A stretch of 64,000 bases of DNA from Phocoenobacter uteri (GCF_900454895.1 NZ_UGTA01000001.1:310001-374000), one strand, 5' to 3'. Positions 26,150 to 35,507 are shown, numbered from the stretch's first letter. The notes: a model not told the origin generated them from the letters alone. A program made the numbers and translations.

Positions 26150-27463
26150 GTGACAGCGACATTGTCTTTTCTATTTTTAATCTGTGTATTAGTGACGGTA
26201 CACGAGTACGGTCACTTTGTAGTTGCTCGTGCTTGTGGCGTACGAGTGCTACGCTTTTCTATTGGTTTTGGAAAAGTGCTATGGAAAAGAACCGACAAAA
26301 AAGGCACGGAGTGGGTTGTGTCGTTAATCCCGCTTGGTGGTTATGTTAAAATGCTCAATGATGAAGAGGGCTTTGCTGAGCACGAACGTTATGATAATAA
26401 AACCGTTTGGCAAAGAATGTTAATCATTTTAGCAGGTCCTGTTGCTAACTTTATTTTTGCGATTTTTGCTTACTGGGTGGTGTTTGTTTCAGGTGTGCCA
26501 ACCGTAAAACCAGTGGTGGGCGAAGTTGTGCCGAATAGTATTGTCGCAACGGCAAATGTACCGACAGAATTTGAATTTACTCAAATTGATGGCAAAAATG
26601 TACAAGATTGGGAAGAAGTGGCGTTAGCCTTTATTGGCAATGTGGGATCGTCAAATGTTGAGGTTTCAGGGCATTTAATTGATAGTCAATATCCACAACG
26701 TTTTCAGTTAGATTTATCACAGTGGCAATTTGATGGTAATGAAGATAATCCGCTTACGACTTTGGGGATTGTTCCTAAAAGATCGGTGGTTGAACCAATA
26801 ATTAAAACTGTCGTCAAAGATTCTGTCTCTGAAAAAACGGGTTTAAAAAAGGGTGATAAGATTTTAACCCTAAATCAGCAACCTTTTGATTGGATAAATT
26901 TAATTAAAATGGTGCAAACCGGACAGCGATTACAGTTACAAATTGAACGACAACATACGATTTTTAATGTTGAATTAACCCCAAGACAAGATAAAAAAAA
27001 TAAAAAATATCGTATCGGCATCGTGCCGGAATTCAAACCTTTAGCTCAAAAGTACCGAACTGAATTAAAATATGATATTCTTACGGCACTAGGAAAAGCT
27101 GGAGAAAAAGTCGCTTCACTTATTCATACTGTTATTCAATTTATTGGTAATTTGATAACAGGGGATCTATCGATAAAAAATATGGGTGGTCCGATATCAA
27201 TGGCAAAAGGTGCAGTTGCTAGTGCAGAAACAGGGATTATTTATTACCTTAGTTTTATGGCTTTGATTAGTGTGAATTTAGGTGTGATGAATTTATTTCC
27301 TTTACTACCGTTGGACGGTGGACAATTTATTTTATTAAGCCTTGAAGCAATTCGAGGTAAAGCAGTATCACAGAAAATACAGCAGGCATTTCAACAAATA
27401 GGAATGCTTTTTGTATTAGGGTTAATGGCATTTGCGTTATTTAATGACTTAGTGCATTTTTAA
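26150..27463 (+). CDS. rseP: Site-2 zinc metalloprotease RseP
   Basis: A 437-residue membrane protease that cuts anti-sigma factor and signal-peptide remnants within the membrane. The zinc site HEYGH is at residues 18-22, the second metal motif (LFPLLPLDGG) lies near residue 390, and two PDZ-like domains lie between. The start is GTG 26150 with AGTAGG upstream; no earlier in-frame ATG fits. The stop codon overlaps an uptake-sequence core at 27463. It lies in the conserved cdsA-rseP-bamA order. Confidence 0.96.
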   Translation: MTATLSFLFLICVLVTVHEYGHFVVARACGVRVLRFSIGFGKVLWKRTDKKGTEWVVSLIPLGGYVKMLNDEEGFAEHERYDNKTVWQRMLIILAGPVANFIFAIFAYWVVFVSGVPTVKPVVGEVVPNSIVATANVPTEFEFTQIDGKNVQDWEEVALAFIGNVGSSNVEVSGHLIDSQYPQRFQLDLSQWQFDGNEDNPLTTLGIVPKRSVVEPIIKTVVKDSVSEKTGLKKGDKILTLNQQPFDWINLIKMVQTGQRLQLQIERQHTIFNVELTPRQDKKNKKYRIGIVPEFKPLAQKYRTELKYDILTALGKAGEKVASLIHTVIQFIGNLITGDLSIKNMGGPISMAKGAVASAETGIIYYLSFMALISVNLGVMNLFPLLPLDGGQFILLSLEAIRGKAVSQKIQQAFQQIGMLFVLGLMAFALFNDLVHF

Positions 27464-27505
27464 AGCGGTCATATTTTATTAAGATTTTACAAAAAATAGG
27501 AATTT

Positions 27506-29902
27506 ATGATGAAAAAAATATTACTTTCTAGTCTTTTGCTAGCAAATGGCGTTATTGCTTCGCCATTTGTTGTAAAAGATATTCGTGTTAATGGTGCTTT
27601 TGATGAGTCTAAAGCGGCAATTATCTCAAAATTACCTATTAAGGTAGGACAACGTGTAACAGATAATGATCTTACTAAGATTGTGCAGCAACTTTTTGTT
27701 CAAAAACGTTTTGATGATGTTTCTGCAAAGAGAGATGGTGATGCTATTGTTATCAATGTTGTTGAAAGACCACTTATTGCCAACGTTAAAATTGAAGGTA
27801 ATAAAGCTGTTCCAACTAAGGCATTAGAAGAAAATTTAAAAACGAATTTAATTAGTAAGGGTGAATTTTTCGATCCTAAAAAATTAGAAGAATTCAAACA
27901 AGAATTAGTCAATCACTATCATTCTATTGGCCGTTATAGTGCAAAAATCAGCTCTGTTATTAAGCCATTGAGTAATGGACAAGTTGATGTGAAGTTAGTG
28001 ATCACAGAAAATGAAGTTTCTTATGTAAAAGCAATTCATTTTAAAGGTAATAAAGCTTTTGATGAAGATGAGTTAATTTCAAAATTAGATATTCAGCCAG
28101 ATGTATCTTGGTGGAATATTTTCCAAAGCAGTAAATATGAGCAACAAGCATTGAAAAAAGATGTTGATACATTGCGTAATTTTTATTTAAATCAAGGTTA
28201 TGTGAAGTTTACAATCAATGACGTAAAAACTGATTTTACCAATGGCAAGAAAGATGTAAAACTAACTTATAAAGTTAGTGAAGGCAGCCAGTATAAAGTA
28301 AGCCGTGTCCGTTTAATTGGTGATATGGCAAACCTAAACAAAGAATTAAAGCGTGTTGTAATGGAATATACACCAGGCGATTTATTCCGTGCTAAAGACC
28401 TTGATGCACTTAAAGAAAAATTAGAATATACCTTAGGTGAAAATGGTTATGGTGCAGCACAGGTGCAAATGTCATTATCGTTTAATGAAAATGCAAAAAC
28501 GGTTGCGGTTGCTTACATTATAGAAGCTGGTAAACGTTTATATGTGCGTAAAATTAGTTTTGAAGGTAATGATGTAACAGCGGATTCAACCTTACGTCGT
28601 GAAATGCGTCAACAAGAAGGTGCTTGGTTATCAACAACCGCCGCATCAACTGGTAAAGCACGTTTAGAACGTACAGGTTTCTATGAATCTGTGGATATGA
28701 AAATGGTTAATGTACCAAATACGACTGACCAAGTAGACATCATTTATTCAATCAAAGAACGTAATACGGGTAGTATCAACTTTGGTATTGGTTACGGTTC
28801 AGGCAGTGGATTTAGCTACCAAGCAGGAATTAAACAAGATAACTTCTTAGGAATGGGATCGAGTATTGGTTTGAATGGAGTGCGTAACGATTATAGTACA
28901 ACATTTAGCGTTGATTATAATGAACCTTATTTCACAAAAGATGGCGTAAGTTTAGGTGGTAGTGTTTATTATAGTAACTATGATTACTCTAAAATGAACT
29001 CATCATCAAAATATAAGCGTACAACTTTCGGTATTGACGGCACATTAGGCTTCCCAGTTGATGAATATAACAGTTACTATCTTGGTTTAGGTGCTGTAAA
29101 TGACAAGATCCAAAATGTAGGTCGTGAATATACTCGTGAAAAATATGTTAAAGCGATGGATATTGAAATTCCAGCGATGTCTGAAGAGTATAAAAAAATC
29201 AAAACGACAGACTTTAACTTTAAATTTGGTTGGAACTATAATAGTTTAGATCGTGGTTTTATGCCAACAGAAGGTTTACAAGCAAGTTTAGGTGGTAATG
29301 TCACTATACCTGGTTCAGATAACAAATATTATAAACTAAGTGCAAAAGCATCTTATTATTATCCATTAAATAGAGAGCATTCTTGGGTGATCAATTCACG
29401 TGTTAGATTAGGTTATGGAAATGGTATGAGTGGTAAAGAATTACCATTCTTCCAAACTTACAATTTAGGTGGAATTGGTTCTGTTCGAGGATTCTCTTAT
29501 GGTTCAATAGGGCCGAATGCTATTTACATTAAAGAAAAAGGTTCAAAATATCAACCTTCTAGTGATGTTATTGGTGGTAATGCATTAGCGGTGGCGAATT
29601 TAGAGTTAATTATGCCAACCCCGTTTGTTGCTGAAAAATATCAACACAAAGTAAGAACATCATTATTTGTGGATATTGGTACAGTTTGGAATACAAACTG
29701 GAAAGGAAAAGATATAGAGCTAAGCAAACAATTAAAACAGCCAGATTATGGAGACTATAAACGTTTTAGAGCTTCAGCAGGTATTGGTTTACAATGGAAT
29801 TCGCCAATTGGTCCATTGTTATTGTCTTATGCAAAACCATTGCGTGAGTATAAAAATGATGACGTAGAGCAATTCCAATTTAGCATTGGTGGTTCATTCT
29901 AA
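27506..29902 (+). CDS. bamA: Outer-membrane protein assembly factor BamA
   Basis: The 798-residue Omp85 core of the BAM complex, which inserts beta-barrels such as the window's own adhesin anchor and Opa-like proteins. A signal peptide is followed by five POTRA domains (about residues 20-420) and a 16-strand barrel. The conserved lid motif SVRGF is seen near residue 655, and the final strand is FQFSIGGSF with terminal phenylalanine. Tyrosine and asparagine-rich loops are typical of Pasteurellaceae copies. skp follows after 85 bases holding an uptake-sequence pair. Confidence 0.98.
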   Translation: MMKKILLSSLLLANGVIASPFVVKDIRVNGAFDESKAAIISKLPIKVGQRVTDNDLTKIVQQLFVQKRFDDVSAKRDGDAIVINVVERPLIANVKIEGNKAVPTKALEENLKTNLISKGEFFDPKKLEEFKQELVNHYHSIGRYSAKISSVIKPLSNGQVDVKLVITENEVSYVKAIHFKGNKAFDEDELISKLDIQPDVSWWNIFQSSKYEQQALKKDVDTLRNFYLNQGYVKFTINDVKTDFTNGKKDVKLTYKVSEGSQYKVSRVRLIGDMANLNKELKRVVMEYTPGDLFRAKDLDALKEKLEYTLGENGYGAAQVQMSLSFNENAKTVAVAYIIEAGKRLYVRKISFEGNDVTADSTLRREMRQQEGAWLSTTAASTGKARLERTGFYESVDMKMVNVPNTTDQVDIIYSIKERNTGSINFGIGYGSGSGFSYQAGIKQDNFLGMGSSIGLNGVRNDYSTTFSVDYNEPYFTKDGVSLGGSVYYSNYDYSKMNSSSKYKRTTFGIDGTLGFPVDEYNSYYLGLGAVNDKIQNVGREYTREKYVKAMDIEIPAMSEEYKKIKTTDFNFKFGWNYNSLDRGFMPTEGLQASLGGNVTIPGSDNKYYKLSAKASYYYPLNREHSWVINSRVRLGYGNGMSGKELPFFQTYNLGGIGSVRGFSYGSIGPNAIYIKEKGSKYQPSSDVIGGNALAVANLELIMPTPFVAEKYQHKVRTSLFVDIGTVWNTNWKGKDIELSKQLKQPDYGDYKRFRASAGIGLQWNSPIGPLLLSYAKPLREYKNDDVEQFQFSIGGSF

Positions 29903-29910
29903 ATGAAGAT

Positions 29911-29953
29911 AAGCGGTTAAATTTTGTAAAAAATTTGCAAAAAACGACCGCTT
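29911..29953. repeat. Inverted pair of DNA-uptake sequences between bamA and skp
   Basis: AAGCGGT (29911-29917) faces ACCGCTT (29947-29953) across AAATTTTG...AAATTTGCAAAA. It is the tightest pair in the window and could fold as a hairpin. Confidence 0.85.
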
Positions 29954-29987
29954 AATAATAATTTTAATTTTTTAAGGAAAATAAACA

Positions 29988-30659
29988 ATGAAAAAAGTAT
30001 TTAAAATTGCAACGATCGTAACTAGTTTAGCATTAGCGAGTAATATCGCAGTAGCAGACAACAAAATTGGATTTATCACACCTGAGTTTGTGATTCAAAA
30101 TCATCCGCTATTTTCTGCTTCTTCTGATTTTGCAAAAGGAGTGAAAGAGGAAAGAAATGCACTTGCTGAAATTGAGAAAAAATTAGCAGGTGAAGAAAAA
30201 GCACTTGTAGAAGAAGGCGATAAATTAAAAAAAGAAGAAGATGGCGTAGTGAAGGAAATTCAAGCAAAATCTGAAAAATTAAAGAAAGATGCACCTCGTT
30301 TACGTAGTAAAGATATTCAAAAACGCCAAGATGAAATCAGCAAAATTGCGGATAAATTCCAACAAAAAATGGCTGCTTTCCAAGAAAAAAGAATGGCATT
30401 TGGTAAAAAAGTGGCTGAGTTTAGACAAAAAGCGGAAGAGACTCGTCGTAAATTAGCGATGGAGGAAGCGAAAGTTCGTGGTCAAGTAGTGAAACAAATT
30501 GACGATAAATTAAAAGAAATCGCAACAGACAAAGGCTACAATATCGTTTTAGACAGCAGTGCTGTTATGTTTACGACTGAACAAGAAAATGATTTAAGTG
30601 ATGAAGTGTTAAAAGCTGTAGGTGGCGTTGTTCCGCAAGCTCAACCAGAAGCAAAATAA
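29988..30659 (+). CDS. skp: Periplasmic chaperone Skp (OmpH family)
   Basis: A 223-residue periplasmic chaperone that holds unfolded outer-membrane proteins. A signal peptide ends AVA-D, followed by NKIGFITPEFVI, the first strand of the trimer base. Long, charged coiled-coil tentacles cover about residues 45-170 (many KLKK and EKRM stretches). The C-terminal strand has KGYNIVLDSSAVMF. It is longer than E. coli Skp (161), mainly in the tentacles. The stop TAA at 30657-30659 directly touches the first possible lpxD start. Confidence 0.94.
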   Translation: MKKVFKIATIVTSLALASNIAVADNKIGFITPEFVIQNHPLFSASSDFAKGVKEERNALAEIEKKLAGEEKALVEEGDKLKKEEDGVVKEIQAKSEKLKKDAPRLRSKDIQKRQDEISKIADKFQQKMAAFQEKRMAFGKKVAEFRQKAEETRRKLAMEEAKVRGQVVKQIDDKLKEIATDKGYNIVLDSSAVMFTTEQENDLSDEVLKAVGGVVPQAQPEAK

Positions 30660-31703
30660 TTGAGAATGACATTGATGGATAAATTTCTTTTAGGTCATTT
30701 AGCAACACAAATCGGCGGTTCTCTTAGAGGGAACGCCGATTTGGTGATTTCAGAAATTGCACCTTTAAATTGTGCAACAGCATCACAAATTACCTTTATT
30801 TCAAACCCTAAATACCGTAAACAGTTAAAAGAGTGTCAAGCAGGGGCGATTATTGTAAGTCAAGATGATGTTGAATTTTGTAATGAAAACCAAAATTTAA
30901 TTATTGTTGAGAATCCTTATGTAAGCTATGCGTTGTTAGCACAATATATGGATAGCACGCCAAAAGCTGCTCATAATATTTCAGAAACTGCAGTGATTTC
31001 CGCAACGGCAAAATTAGGTAACAATATTTCTGTTGGTGCGAATGCCGTTATTGAAGATGATGTTGAACTTGGCGATGATGTGGTGATTGGTGCAGGTTGT
31101 TTTGTTGGTAAAAAGACTAAAATTGGTTCAGGCACACAACTTTGGGCAAATGTATCGGTTTATCATAATGTACAAATCGGTCAAAACTGCTTAATTCAAT
31201 CATCTGCAGTGATTGGTAGCGATGGGTTTGGTTATGCAAACCACAAGGGAAAATGGATTAAAATTCCACAAACTGGTGGCGTAATTATTGGTAATAATGT
31301 CGAAATTGGTGCTTGCACTTGTATTGACCGCGGTGCGTTAGATTCTACCGTGATTGAAGATAATGTGATTATTGATAATTTATGCCAAATTGCTCATAAT
31401 GTACACATTGGAACAGGCACAGCTATCGCAGGTGGTGCTATTTTAGCGGGAAGTTTAAAAGTGGGACGCTACTGCTTAATTGGCGGAGCGAGTACAATTA
31501 ACGGACATATGGAAATTTGTGATGGAGTATCTATTACAGGGATGAGTATGGTCGTTAAACCAATCACAGAAAAAGGCGTTTATTCATCGGGTATTCCTGC
31601 GCAACCAAATAAAGCGTGGCGTAAAACGGCATCGTTAACAATGAATATTGATGAAATGAATAAACGATTAAAACAATTAGAAAAAAAATTAGTACAGAAG
31701 TAA
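30660..31703 (+). CDS. lpxD: UDP-3-O-acyl-glucosamine N-acyltransferase
   Basis: The third enzyme of lipid A synthesis, adding the N-linked hydroxyacyl chain. The protein has up to 347 residues: an N-terminal uridine-binding domain, a left-handed parallel beta-helix of hexapeptide repeats, and the catalytic histidine region CQIAHNVHIG near residue 245. The start is uncertain: TTG 30660 touches the skp stop, while ATG 30666 or ATG 30675 (MDKF) give slightly shorter proteins. No strong ribosome site marks any of them, so translation may depend on coupling to skp. Confidence 0.95.
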   Translation: MRMTLMDKFLLGHLATQIGGSLRGNADLVISEIAPLNCATASQITFISNPKYRKQLKECQAGAIIVSQDDVEFCNENQNLIIVENPYVSYALLAQYMDSTPKAAHNISETAVISATAKLGNNISVGANAVIEDDVELGDDVVIGAGCFVGKKTKIGSGTQLWANVSVYHNVQIGQNCLIQSSAVIGSDGFGYANHKGKWIKIPQTGGVIIGNNVEIGACTCIDRGALDSTVIEDNVIIDNLCQIAHNVHIGTGTAIAGGAILAGSLKVGRYCLIGGASTINGHMEICDGVSITGMSMVVKPITEKGVYSSGIPAQPNKAWRKTASLTMNIDEMNKRLKQLEKKLVQK

Positions 31704-31725
31704 ATATTTTAAGAGGAATGTAGAG

Positions 31726-32190
31726 TTGGATATAGAACAACAATCAAGAGAACCTAGAAGAATTGAAACCACTGAAATTATGGCACTTTTGCCACATCGT
31801 TATCCTTTCTTGTTAGTCGATCGCGTATTAGATTTTGAAGAAGGGAAGTGGATTACTGCCATTAAAAATATCAGTGTTAATGAACCGTGTTTTACAGGAC
31901 ATTTTCCTGAATTACCAATTTTTCCTGGTGTATTGATTATGGAATCTCTTGCACAAACGATGGGGGTATTGGCATTTAAAACACATCAATTAGAAGGTGG
32001 CGAAATTTTCTATTTTGCAGGCATCAATAATGCACGCTTTAAAAAGCCTGTATTACCTGGTGACCAAATGAAATTACATATCGAAGTAATTAAAGAAATG
32101 CGTGGCGTTATTCGTTTTAATGGTGTGGCTACCGTGGATGGCACAGTCGTATGTGAAGCAGAGCTGATGTGTGCTAGACGCAAATCATAA
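31726..32190 (+). CDS. fabZ: 3-hydroxyacyl-[ACP] dehydratase FabZ
   Basis: A 154-residue hot-dog-fold dehydratase of fatty-acid elongation. The catalytic histidine is in TGHFPELPIFPGVL, with the glutamate in MESLAQ, and MALLPHRYPFLLVDR lies at the N-terminus. The start is TTG 31726 with AAGAGGAATGTAGAG upstream, an unusual start shared by E. coli fabZ. Placed between lpxD and lpxA, it competes for the same hydroxymyristoyl-ACP pool and so balances phospholipid and lipid A. Confidence 0.96.
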   Translation: MDIEQQSREPRRIETTEIMALLPHRYPFLLVDRVLDFEEGKWITAIKNISVNEPCFTGHFPELPIFPGVLIMESLAQTMGVLAFKTHQLEGGEIFYFAGINNARFKKPVLPGDQMKLHIEVIKEMRGVIRFNGVATVDGTVVCEAELMCARRKS

Positions 32191-32199
32191 GGAGTATCT

Positions 32200-32994
32200 A
32201 TGCAATTAATTCATTCAACCGCCAAAATTAGCCCTTTAGCAATTATTGAAGAAGGGGCTGTGATTGGCAAGGAAGTTGAGATTGGTCCATTTTCTATTAT
32301 CGGTAAAGATGTAGAGATTGGTGCTAGAACCAAAATTCACTCTCATGTGGTGATCAACGGACGTACTCAAATTGGTAAGGAAAATGAGATCTATCAGTTT
32401 GTTACGATTGGTGAGAAAAACCAAGATCTTAAATATGCGGATGAACCAACAAAAACGATCATTGGGGATCGTAACCGCATTCGTGAAAGTGTGACAATCC
32501 ATCGTGGTACAGTTCAAGGCGGGAGTATTACTAAAATTGGTAATGATAACTTGTTTATGGTAAATACCCACATTGCTCACGATTGTGAAATCGGCAATCG
32601 TTGCATTTTAGCAAATAATGCCACCTTAGGTGGACACGTTGTGCTAGATGATTTTGTGATTGTAGGTGGAATGTCTGCTATTCATCAATTTGTAGTGATT
32701 GGTTCACACGTAATGTTAGGCGGTGGCTCAATCGTAACCCAAGATATCCCACCTTATGTGATGGCTCAAGGCAACCACGCTCGTCCTTTTGGGGTAAACT
32801 TTGAAGGCTTAAAACGTCGTGGTTTTGAAAAACCAACAATGCACGCTATTCGTAATGTGTATAAATTGATTTATCGCAGTGGTAAAACCATCGAAGAAGC
32901 ACTACCTGATATTGAACATTATGCTAAAACAGAAGCCGCAGTGAGTTTATTCTTAAACTTTTTCAAACGCTCTACACGAGGCATTATTCGTTAA
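32200..32994 (+). CDS. lpxA: UDP-N-acetylglucosamine acyltransferase
   Basis: The first enzyme of lipid A synthesis, 264 residues. The N-terminal two thirds are hexapeptide repeats forming a beta-helix (AIIEEGAVIGKEVEIGPFS). The catalytic histidine is in NTHIAHDCEIG near residue 125, and the acyl-length region HQFVVIG follows. A helical C-terminal domain completes it. AAGGAGTATCT precedes the ATG. It normally precedes lpxB; here a terminator follows and lpxB is absent from the window. Confidence 0.97.
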   Translation: MQLIHSTAKISPLAIIEEGAVIGKEVEIGPFSIIGKDVEIGARTKIHSHVVINGRTQIGKENEIYQFVTIGEKNQDLKYADEPTKTIIGDRNRIRESVTIHRGTVQGGSITKIGNDNLFMVNTHIAHDCEIGNRCILANNATLGGHVVLDDFVIVGGMSAIHQFVVIGSHVMLGGGSIVTQDIPPYVMAQGNHARPFGVNFEGLKRRGFEKPTMHAIRNVYKLIYRSGKTIEEALPDIEHYAKTEAAVSLFLNFFKRSTRGIIR

Positions 32995-33005
32995 TAAATA
33001 TCGTA

Positions 33006-33032
33006 CGACAGGGTATGCCCTGTCGTTTTTTT
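33006..33032 (+). terminator. Terminator after lpxA (palindrome CGACAGGG/CCCTGTCG)
   Basis: CGACAGGG (33006-33013) pairs perfectly with CCCTGTCG (33018-33025), followed by seven T. The stem resembles the palindromes at 20800 and 33072, so a repeat element may have been adopted as terminator. Confidence 0.85.
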
Positions 33033-33071
33033 GTCCTTTATGCCTATTTTTATAAAATCTGATAGATTTTT

Positions 33072-33094
33072 GACAAGGCGTGCCTTGTCGCTAC
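33072..33094 (-). repeat. Single palindrome ending CTAC, overlapping a stop codon
   Basis: GACAAGGC-GT-GCCTTGTC at 33072-33089 is a perfect palindrome followed by GCTAC, so on the minus strand it is headed by GTAG. CTA at 33091-33093 is the stop codon of the desulfurase gene. It resembles a half REPIN unit. Confidence 0.5.
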
Positions 33095-34284
33095 GAAAAT
33101 AATTCCAACGCTAAATCTAATGCCTTAAAAAATTGCTCAATATCCTGTTGAGAATTGTAATGGGCTAACGAAACTCGCACCGTTCCGCTTTCTTGCAAAT
33201 AATTCAAATAAGGCTTTGCACAATGTTCACCACTGCGAATCGCTATTTTGCTTTCTGTTAGTACTGTCCCAATATCAGCGTGATGTTCGCCTTTCACATT
33301 AAAGCTAATAATAGGCGTGATCTCTTTACCACGTAAAATTTGCAAATTTGGATAAGAATTTAACCGCTTGTGAAATTGTTTTGCTAAAGAATAAAGATGA
33401 TCGTTTAACGCTTCAAAATCCCACTGTTCCAACCATTGTAATACTTCTCCAAAACCAATGATTCCAGCAATGTTTGGCGTACCAGCTTCAAAACAGTAGG
33501 GGATGTCAGCAAGGGTAAGATGTTGTTCATTGACCTGCTGTAACATTTTTCCCCCAAACATAAGCGGTCTGATTTTTTCTAAACTTTGCAATTTCCCCGT
33601 CAGTACCCCGACACCTGTTGCACCATACATTTTATGGGCTGAAAAAGCATAAAAATCGGCATCTAAACCTTGTACATCAACCTTTTCACTGGATACCGCT
33701 TGGGCAATATCTAACAGAATTTTTGCTTTGGAATATTGGCGGATAAGTGGAATCAATTTTTCAGCATTTTGGCGTACACCTGTGACATTGGAGACTAAAT
33801 TAAAGGCGACAATTTGGGTACGATCCGATAAGGCGTGTTTTAATTCTTTCTCTTTGATTTGATAATTTTTATCGACTGGTAACACAATCAATTTTGCCCC
33901 TGTTCGCAAGGCGAGTTGTTGCCACGGCACAAAATTAGCGTGATGTTCTGCTACGGAGACAATAATTTCATCGTCAGGCTGAATGCTATCCATTAAACCA
34001 TTTGCGACTAAATTGATGGAATGGGTCGTACCGCTTGTCCAAATAACGGCACGTCGATCTTCAATATTAAAGCGTTTTGCCACCAAATCCCTTGCTAATT
34101 CATAAGCATTGCTTTGTACTAAATCATATTGGCTACGATGAACTGAGCCTGCGGAAGCATAAAATTGTTGCGTCGCATTGACTAATACATCGGGCTTTAA
34201 TGTGGTCGCAGCCGAGTCTAAATAAGCCCATTCAGGCTGATTTTCAAAAAAAGGGAAGTGAGAACGAAATAAAATATTGATCAT
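33091..34284 (-). CDS. Group II cysteine desulfurase (SufS/CsdA family)
   Basis: A 397-residue pyridoxal-phosphate enzyme that takes sulfur from cysteine for Fe-S cluster or other sulfur transfer. The PLP lysine is K218 in FSAHKMYG, and the persulfide cysteine is C355 in RSGEHCAKP. Group II enzymes have this short loop, unlike IscS. N-terminal DSAATTLKP is conserved. No SufE, CsdE or suf operon partner is adjacent, so it is more likely CsdA-like, but sequence alone does not separate the two. Its stop codon lies in a palindromic repeat. Confidence 0.92.
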   Translation of the reverse strand: MINILFRSHFPFFENQPEWAYLDSAATTLKPDVLVNATQQFYASAGSVHRSQYDLVQSNAYELARDLVAKRFNIEDRRAVIWTSGTTHSINLVANGLMDSIQPDDEIIVSVAEHHANFVPWQQLALRTGAKLIVLPVDKNYQIKEKELKHALSDRTQIVAFNLVSNVTGVRQNAEKLIPLIRQYSKAKILLDIAQAVSSEKVDVQGLDADFYAFSAHKMYGATGVGVLTGKLQSLEKIRPLMFGGKMLQQVNEQHLTLADIPYCFEAGTPNIAGIIGFGEVLQWLEQWDFEALNDHLYSLAKQFHKRLNSYPNLQILRGKEITPIISFNVKGEHHADIGTVLTESKIAIRSGEHCAKPYLNYLQESGTVRVSLAHYNSQQDIEQFFKALDLALELFS

Positions 34285-34405
34285 TAAGGTATCTTCTAAT
34301 TATAAAATTATTACTTAATTTTACACTATTTCAGTGGTGATCTTTATTAAAATTTTAGCTTGTAATGAAGAATAAAAATGGGGAGAAATAGTTTGGATGG
34401 AATAA

Positions 34406-34434
34406 ACCCCACCATTTAATATAAAAATGGTGGG
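34406..34434 (-). terminator. Terminator after rsuA
   Basis: CCCACCATTT and AAATGGTGGG form a ten-base stem; on the minus strand it is followed by GTTTATT. Confidence 0.75.
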
Positions 34435-34443
34435 ATTAAAAGG

Positions 34444-35133
34444 TTAATCTAAGATTTCATCTGGGGTTAGCATTCTAAATTCACCTTCTTGAAGTGCCTC
34501 ATCAAGAATCACATTTCCAATTCGCCAGCGATGTAAAAATTCCACTTTATTTCCTAATGTTGCAAACATTCTTTTTACTTGGTGATAGCGCCCTTCTGAA
34601 ATGGTTAAATTCACATTGTAATCATCAATAATTTCCAATTTTGCTGGCAGGGTTGGTGTTTTCTCGCCACGTAGCATAATACCTTGTTGTAATTGCTCTT
34701 CATAAAAAGGCTCAACAGGATCAGCAAGGGTGACTAAATAGGTTTTTTCGCATTCGTATTTTGGTGAAGTAATACGGTGTGACCATTGCCCATCATCAGT
34801 TAGAAGTACAAGTCCAGTCGTATCTGCATCTAAACGCCCAGCACAATGGAGTTTACCTTTTAAAGGATAATCAAAGAAGTCAAAAACCGTTGGATATTCA
34901 CTGTCATCATTTGAGCAAACATAACCTTGTGGTTTGTAGAGCATAAAATATTGCCCTTCTTCTAGCCATTGCAATGGCTTTTCATCAAAGGTCACTAAAT
35001 CTTGTGGCGTTATTTTAGTTGAGCCACTTTTAACTATTTTTTCATTCACAGTAACCCAGCCATTTTTTAAGGCTTTGACTGCTTGGGAACGAGTTAATCC
35101 CGTTTGTTCTGCTATAAATTTATCTAAACGCAT
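34444..35133 (-). CDS. rsuA: 16S rRNA pseudouridine(516) synthase RsuA
   Basis: A 229-residue pseudouridine synthase of the RsuA/RluB group. The N-terminal S4 RNA-binding domain is residues 1-60 (RLDKFIAEQTGLTRSQAVKALK). The catalytic aspartate is in GRLDADTTGLVLLTDDG near residue 103, and EGRYHQVKRMF is in the C-terminal part. The overall length and the S4-first layout match RsuA rather than the longer RluB. Two ATGs are adjacent (35136 and 35133); the second has better spacing from GAGAG. It is a single gene with its own terminator. Confidence 0.93.
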   Translation of the reverse strand: MRLDKFIAEQTGLTRSQAVKALKNGWVTVNEKIVKSGSTKITPQDLVTFDEKPLQWLEEGQYFMLYKPQGYVCSNDDSEYPTVFDFFDYPLKGKLHCAGRLDADTTGLVLLTDDGQWSHRITSPKYECEKTYLVTLADPVEPFYEEQLQQGIMLRGEKTPTLPAKLEIIDDYNVNLTISEGRYHQVKRMFATLGNKVEFLHRWRIGNVILDEALQEGEFRMLTPDEILD

Positions 35134-35356
35134 CATTTTCTCTCAGTAATTTAATATAGTGATAACGACAGGAAATAAAAAATAAAGCGTTATCTGTTTC
35201 TTATCAATAAAGCTTATCTTTTCAATCTTTATTCGTTTTTGCATCTATTCCTAGTTTCACGTGCAGGTATTGTACGTAAAAAACTATGGAGTGCAATCAT
35301 ATTATTTCGAATGATTTTTTGTTACTTATTTTTATTCATTTTTTAAGAAAATCCTC

Positions 35357-35387
35357 TTGCATAGCTGTTTTTTTTTTGCACTATAAT
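35357..35387 (+). promoter_or_regulatory. Candidate promoter with T10 tract in its spacer
   Basis: TTGCAT at 35357-35362 and TATAAT at 35382-35387 are 19 bases apart, two more than optimal. The spacer contains ten consecutive T. Slippage in the tract would change the spacing. It lies about 120 bases before the unidentified 104-residue gene, in a 371-base gap (35137-35507) that otherwise shows only AT-rich sequence and the divergent rsuA promoter area. Confidence 0.5.
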
Positions 35388-35507
35388 AGGCTGTTATTAG
35401 TTCTATTGATTTTGTAATATTTTTCCAAATGGAACGTATTATATAAATCAAAGAGAATATAAAGATTATTTGACAATAATCACTTCACTAACATAAGGAG
35501 AAAAATA

